Origin: Neoconidiobolus thromboides FSU 785 | Lineage: Eukaryota; Entomophthoromycota; Entomophthoromycetes; Entomophthorales; Neoconidiobolaceae | Length of the DNA: 64,000 bases | Direction: 5' to 3' | Assembly: GCA_025603075.1 (NCBI GenBank) | Contig: MU626285.1 | Span: 94,980-158,979, forward strand | Shown: positions 59,250 to 64,000 of the stretch, piece by piece | How the letters are laid out: each line of letters begins with the position of its first letter | Position numbering within the stretch: position 1 is the stretch's first letter | Notes under the pieces: model-generated | What the model saw: the letters and a program-made list of their open reading frames with translations, nothing else | The model's database searches: none | What the model was told of the DNA's origin: nothing | Translations under genes and position numbers: made by a program

Positions 59250-60418
59250 TTGAAAGAAACTTAACTAAATAAATAGAGTATAAGAGTTTAATTTTATTAT
59301 TGAATAAAGCTAAGCTATAATACTACTTTATTAAATAAACAAAAAAGCTATTTTAGTTAAATCAAAAAATGAATAGATAAAGTTTGATTTTATTTCATCA
59401 ATTTTAATTTGTTTAACTGTAAAATTAAAAATAGAAATTATTTTCATAGCACCAACCTTGGGTCTGTAAAGGTAATTCATTATTAGTCTTCTCCAATAAA
59501 ACTATGCGCTACGTTCATCTGATGAAATCATTCTTCTATTTAGAAAAAAAATATACGAACTCATGCATATTAAAAGTAGCGTGAAATTATTTCATTTGTT
59601 GCAAAATTCTCTTGACAACATTTACTAGAAACAATTAATTAGTTTGAATTATATAAATTTCGATTGCCTTTATTATCCAATGCCATTAATTTATAGTTAC
59701 AGCATTGATTTATATGTTAAAACTATATAATACTGACTTAGAAGTAGTCAAGATAGGTATATATTATTATTATTATGAGTAAATTTTAGAATATTTCCCA
59801 ACATGAATTGTTTAAAATAAAGATTTGTGATGTGCTTATTCGATCTAGTAATAAGCTAGAATAAAGTATTACTTTTTAGTCATTTATTTGCTATGGGAAT
59901 TTAATATATTTGAAATCCTATTACCAATATTAACTAAGCTATTTGTTTTGGACTATTTTTAAATTAAAAAGAGACATAGCCACAATTTAGAATTATAATA
60001 CTAAAAATAAACAATAAACAATAAACGATAAAATAATACCAAGTAATTATATAACTAAAATTGATTCTTATTTTTATCTGATACTAAAGTAGAATTTGTA
60101 ATTATCGATATATGAAAACTGATTGCCATGTGACCAAAGCAACAAGATTTTATTACTTTTTACTAAAGAAAATTCACAAGTTGTATTTTAGAGTGTATCT
60201 AAAAATGTTAAATTATTTTTTAAAACTTAATTTGTAAAATAAAATTGAGCTATAGTTAAACTATAGTTTTTTTATTGTGTTCTTATGTATATGTTATTTT
60301 GGAACAAAGGCTTGATATTTTATGTATATAATGTTCAAAATATACAAGTGATTTAGAAACCTGTTATTAGAAATTATACAAAAGGTTGAAATAACTAAAG
60401 AGTATTAAAATTATTAAA
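59250..60418. other. Intergenic, no gene seen
   Basis: AT-rich DNA upstream of the PAS-GATA gene; no frame or RNA gene is visible. Confidence 0.4.
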
Positions 60419-60513
60419 TGTGGGGATGTATTTGTTTAAGTTTGCTAACAATCTTCCAACTTAAATAGCGCTTAAAACATGGAAAAAGTAATGAAACCGA
60501 AAAAACATTCGTA
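60419..60513 (+). mobile_element. MITE, copy 20
   Basis: TGGGGATGTATTTG start preceded by TG. The right end is shortened (ACATTCG then TA). Core AAATAGCGCTTAAAACATGG intact. Confidence 0.7.
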
Positions 60514-61083
60514 TATTATTTGCCAAGTTCTACAAAAAACCGTTCAATATAAATACAACTTGCTATCACAAAATAAATCGTTGGTGAAATTTTAAATTTT
60601 CATACTATTATTGTGTAATCTATAATTGTTTATAATCTCAGTTATTTTTGGGAAAATGTTCAATAAAGTTATTATATAGTCCATATATATATATTTATGT
60701 TTGATGAATAATTTGAAAAAATTATTTAGGCCTTTTTTATAGTATTAATATGATTTTTTATCAATATGTTCTAAAGACATACAATTTAAAAAGTTCTTAA
60801 CTTTAAAGAATATCATTGCTAAGCTTTTAACTATTTTAGTGAGTTGGAATTTCCTCAAATTCAAATTATTTTCTCATTTTTAATATAAATTTGTTTAAAT
60901 ATACTAAATGAGTATTAAACTTTACAGCTTATAACTAAACCGATTGAAGTTTATATATATATAAATATCATGTTTCCTTTAGCCGGTACTTATATTTAAT
61001 ATTATAAATATTGAAAAAATGAATTGTAAGTAAAAAAATTTTATAATCTATTAAATTAATAAATCAATCTTTTAGGGAAACTA

Positions 61084-61187
61084 TATAGGGGTGTATCTTT
61101 GTATTTAACAATTTTACTACCAATTTTTATACTCAAATATTGCTTAAAAGATCAAAAAAGTGATGAAGCTAAAAAAGCATCACCATA
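61084..61187 (+). mobile_element. MITE, copy 21
   Basis: TA-flanked diverged copy with core CTCAAATATTGCTTAAAAGA. Confidence 0.7.
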
Positions 61188-61426
61188 TATTAATTTAATA
61201 ATAAATATATGATAAAGTATTAAAATTAGAATAAACAAAGCTCTATTACATAATGCTAAATCAAATTCTTTAAAGACATGGAACTTACTATATGTGAAAG
61301 TCATATTTATCTTTAAATATAGGGAATTAGATGTTTTATTTATATTTAAAAGTATTTCATTTTATGCTATTGTTATTGATTTAATTCAATTTTTTACTAT
61401 TTAAAGATCTTTTGTGTTTCTAAATA

Positions 61427-62780
61427 TGGGGGGTTCAAATTAATTTCATTTTTTTATCCGATTTCTAAATATTTTGTATTTTAAAGACTTTGCTTAAAAT
61501 TTTATAAATCTTATAAATTTTTTATCAAGAAACAAAAGTACCCAGGGATACAGCTTTAAATTGTTTTATTGTAATTTATATTGTAAGTTAGCTGAATTTC
61601 TACTAGATCTAATAAAAATTCCTAGATTAACAAGGCTTTTACCAATATAATAGATATATATTAATATTAATCAAAGCTGTAGTGTTAAATAAATACATAT
61701 TTCTATAAAACTTCATTGAGAAGTATTTACTATTGACTGCTTTATAGCGAACGTTACAGATTTGCCATCAAATAAATAAATTATCTCAATGTTATAATTA
61801 TATTGTTAATATATCACTAAGTTAATAAATAGCTCCATCGAAGGGAGCGGTTAGCCTCAATATTATAATTAACCATCCTTGTGTAATACAAGCAATATAA
61901 CAATAGCTTTTATTTATTGCTATAATTATTTGTTTTTTGACTATCTGTTAATTTAGTTATTAATAACTTAAATGATGATATTTATCAATTGATTTCTGTC
62001 ATCTAATAAATTATTGACTTACTTAGTAAATATTTAAATATTTAAATTTCTTATTATTTTTATAAAATAGCCTAAGGTTTGTGAAATATCGCTTTGTCAG
62101 CCCTATAGTTAATTATAACATAATAATTACTTGAGTTGTTATGTTCTCAAGTTTAGGCACAATTCAGAATCCCTTATTTTGATTTGCTGTGAGGATTTCT
62201 AACTTCATCGCAAAGAATATTATCTTCTCGTTTTGATATCCATATTTATTAGAGTACAAAAGAGGTTTTTAGAGCATAATAATTCGAGGCTTTTTAACTG
62301 AATTATTCCCTGATATCATACCTTTAATAAAGTCATTAAGTCCTTCTGATAGCATTTGATGTAGGTTTTACAGTAGTATTGCCTATTCTATTTGTCTTAC
62401 ATAGTCCATAGCCTATTACGTGCTATTCTTCACAATTCAAGTCTATCTTAGTTACATAAACTAAGACCTTTCGACTTACAGCTAGTTAATCAAGTAAGAA
62501 TTAATTTTGACTCCAATCATTGAATATCAGATTTCACAGGCTAATCTTTTAAGTTTATTTTTTATAAACTTTATAACTTTAATTAAATTAAATTATTTTT
62601 TATTTGTTTATCAGATACTGGATAATAATATGGTTTATTATAGTATTTAATAAGATGTAAATACTTTTTGACACTTTATATTTTCTATATATATATTCCA
62701 TATTCTTGTTTTTTTCATACTTTTTAAAAATTATATCTGTTTTTTTATTATTGATAATTAAACTACCAATTTTGTTATAT
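61427..62780 (-). mobile_element. Second, decayed copy of the DDE-type transposon
   Basis: The 3' noncoding part (about 61427-61985) matches 29817-30290 in inverted orientation. At about 62590-62780 the minus strand encodes degraded transposase text: NNKKTDIIFKKYEKNKN, equivalent to NNGKTDIIFKKYKRNKS in the first copy, then after a frameshift KKYLHLIKYYNKPYYYPVSD. Stops and frameshifts show it is dead. The ATATGGGGGG at 61425 may mark its end. Confidence 0.65.
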
Positions 62781-62881
62781 GAGGATATATTTTTTTGTTC
62801 AAGAACTTTATTAGCAATCTTTCCACTCAGATAGCGCTTAAAAGATGGAAAAAATAATGAAGCCAAAAAAACATCCACATA
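62778..62881 (+). mobile_element. MITE, copy 22, inserted in transposase remnant
   Basis: TA-flanked copy that interrupts the decayed minus-strand transposase; core AGATAGCGCTTAAAAGATGG. Confidence 0.78.
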
Positions 62882-63069
62882 TGTTGATTTTTATAAACCT
62901 TTTAGATATTAAATTAACTAAACAGTCTCTTATATATACTGAATCATAACTTAATATTTCAGATAAATAATTAAAGCAAAATTTCTTCATTATTTATTAT
63001 TTTTTAATTATATACCAGGCGCATATATTATATAAGCCTGTTTTCCTTATTACATTTTCAAAATTAGCA

Positions 63070-63143
63070 TATGGGGATGTATTTTTGTGTTTAAGGATTT
63101 TACTAATAATTTTTCTACTCAAATAAAAAAATACATCCCCATA
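63070..63143 (+). mobile_element. Truncated MITE, copy 23
   Basis: Only 74 bp: left half TGGGGATGTATTTTTGTG joined directly to AAAAAATACATCCCCA. Both ends are the same end type, so it is an inner-deleted fold-back. Confidence 0.72.
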
Positions 63144-63203
63144 TAATAAATATTTTAATAGTTCAAAAAATAAATCAATAGCTAAGTTAATATTCTTTAA
63201 ATA
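63144..63203 (+). pseudogene. 60-bp transposase fragment
   Basis: Encodes SKYFNSSKNKSIAKLIFFKY, clearly matching SKYFSNSKDKAVARSTFFKY of the ORF at 28527. It is trapped between two MITEs. Confidence 0.6.
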
Positions 63204-63338
63204 TATGAAGGCGTTTTTTTTGGCTTCATCACTTTTCCTATCTTTTAGGCGTTATTTAAGAATTTTACTAACAATCTTTCCACTCAAATAGCGCTTAAAA
63301 AATGGAAAAATAATGAAACTAAAAAAAACAACACCATA
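63204..63338 (+). mobile_element. Chimeric MITE, copy 24
   Basis: The left 50 bp is in the minus orientation (GCTTCATCACTTTTCCTATC, then TTTTAGGCGTTATTT). It switches at about 63258 to a plus-orientation body and right end, so both termini are of the same type. Confidence 0.7.
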
Positions 63339-63391
63339 TGGTGTTGTTTTTTTTAGTTTCATTATTTTTCCATTTTTTAAGCGCTATTTGA
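63284..63391. repeat. 108-bp perfect palindrome
   Basis: Reverse-complement identity holds base for base from 63284 to 63391, centred between 63337 and 63338 on CCATATGG. It is the junction of MITE copies 24 and 25 sharing one TA. Confidence 0.95.
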
Positions 63392-63440
63392 ATGAAAAAA
63401 CTGTTAGTAAAACCCTTAAACACAAAAATACATCCCCATA
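63337..63440 (-). mobile_element. MITE, copy 25
   Basis: TA-flanked full-length copy TGGTGTTGTTTTTTTTAG to ACATCCCCA. Its left half mirrors copy 24 exactly. Confidence 0.8.
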
Positions 63441-63743
63441 TATTAGAGATATTTTTTACCATTATTTTCTATTTATTAAATTTTGACAAAATAGTTGACT
63501 CATTAAGTAAATATATAATAGTTTTAATTTGGTTGTTTTTGTTTTATATTTATTTTATATTTTAATAATAGATTATAATATTAATATTTTATTGCTATAA
63601 TTATTCAAAAATAATTATGCTAATGTTTACTTATATTAAGTCTAAAACCCCTATATTTACGGAAAAAATATACTAAAGCTACGGTTGATAATAATGCTAC
63701 TTGCTGATTTTTGTTTCATGCTTCACTTAAAGCATTAATTATA

Positions 63744-63848
63744 TATGGGTGTGTTTTTTTTGACTTCATTACTTTTTCTATCTTTTAAGGACTACTTGAG
63801 TGGAAAAATTATTAGTAAAATTTCTAAACACAAAAATACATCCCTATA
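63744..63848 (-). mobile_element. MITE, copy 26
   Basis: TA-flanked, TGGGTGTGTTTTTTTTGAC to ACATCCCTA. Confidence 0.75.
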
Positions 63849-63904
63849 TACTACTTAATAAGTTCATTAATAATAATAAATTTTAATAATTTGTAACTAG
63901 ATCC

Positions 63905-64000
63905 ATTAACATTTTCTTTTGGAGCTTCGAAAAGCTAATACTCCTGTGAAATCTGGTACTCAGGGTTTGGAGTCAAGAACAGCTATTGCTGGGTTGACTA
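63905..64000 (+). other. Possible exon running off the right edge
   Basis: Composition becomes richer in G+C, and one plus-strand frame reads LELRKANTPVKSGTQGLES without a stop to the window end. It could be the start of a gene's internal exon. Both strands are partly open, so strand is uncertain. No family is recognised. Confidence 0.3.

Noticed and set aside
62600-62878. 92-codon minus-strand frame as a gene
   Set aside because: A chance fusion of MITE copy 22 with frameshifted transposase debris.
3584-63848. Calling the MITEs Tc1/mariner because of TA flanks
   Set aside because: Four copies have matching AA, TT, CA or TG duplications, so TA is a preference rather than a rule.
1-64000. 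CRISPR arrays, bacterial operons, organellar DNA
   Set aside because: The repeats are dispersed, not regularly spaced; the genes are spliceosomal-intron-rich nuclear genes.

Overview
The window looks like nuclear DNA of an early-diverging, non-Dikarya fungus. It is very AT-rich. Its genes are split by many tiny introns, mostly 40-55 bp, with GTAAG/GTAAT donors and TTAG acceptors. It encodes a Zn2Cys6 regulator and a PAS-GATA protein of white-collar type, both fungal hallmarks. It also encodes MCM9 and carries a textbook U12-type AT-AC intron, which yeasts lack. The genetic code is standard. No closer placement is claimed.

Layout: 1-6 kb is gene-poor, with one small hypothetical gene, decayed coding remnants and short palindromic repeats. 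A tRNA-Ser(CGA) lies at 6.0 kb. From 6.8 to 15.7 kb there are four minus-strand genes: TAF7, the proteasome chaperone PSMD9/Nas2, a large WD40 protein and a membrane RBR ubiquitin ligase. From 18.5 to 25.8 kb there are C1D/Lrp1, the splicing factor Cus2/Tat-SF1, a small secreted protein and MCM9. From 25.8 to 41 kb the DNA is mostly repeats: a decayed DDE-type transposon, many copies of a ~104-bp MITE, a small membrane protein and a Zn2Cys6 factor. From 41 to 53.7 kb is a MITE-free housekeeping island: Bfr2/AATF, Nop10, Sly1, RPA12, CCT6, an RlmN-like radical-SAM methyltransferase and mitochondrial ATP synthase OSCP. At 54.1-55.3 kb lies a 2OG-Fe(II) oxygenase pseudogene with one exon flipped in place. 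A PAS-GATA factor occupies 57.2-59.2 kb. The last 5 kb is a nest of transposon remnants and MITEs, including a 108-bp perfect palindrome.

The housekeeping genes cover ribosome biogenesis (Nop10, Bfr2, C1D, RPA12), splicing, Pol II initiation, proteasome assembly, ER-Golgi fusion, chaperonin folding, and mitochondrial energy and translation. They form no operons; neighbours are simply close, often 100-400 bp apart. The most notable observations are the AT-AC intron and possible 4-nt microexon in MCM9, the single-exon inversion in the oxygenase, and a MITE family with 2-bp target duplications that are not restricted to TA.
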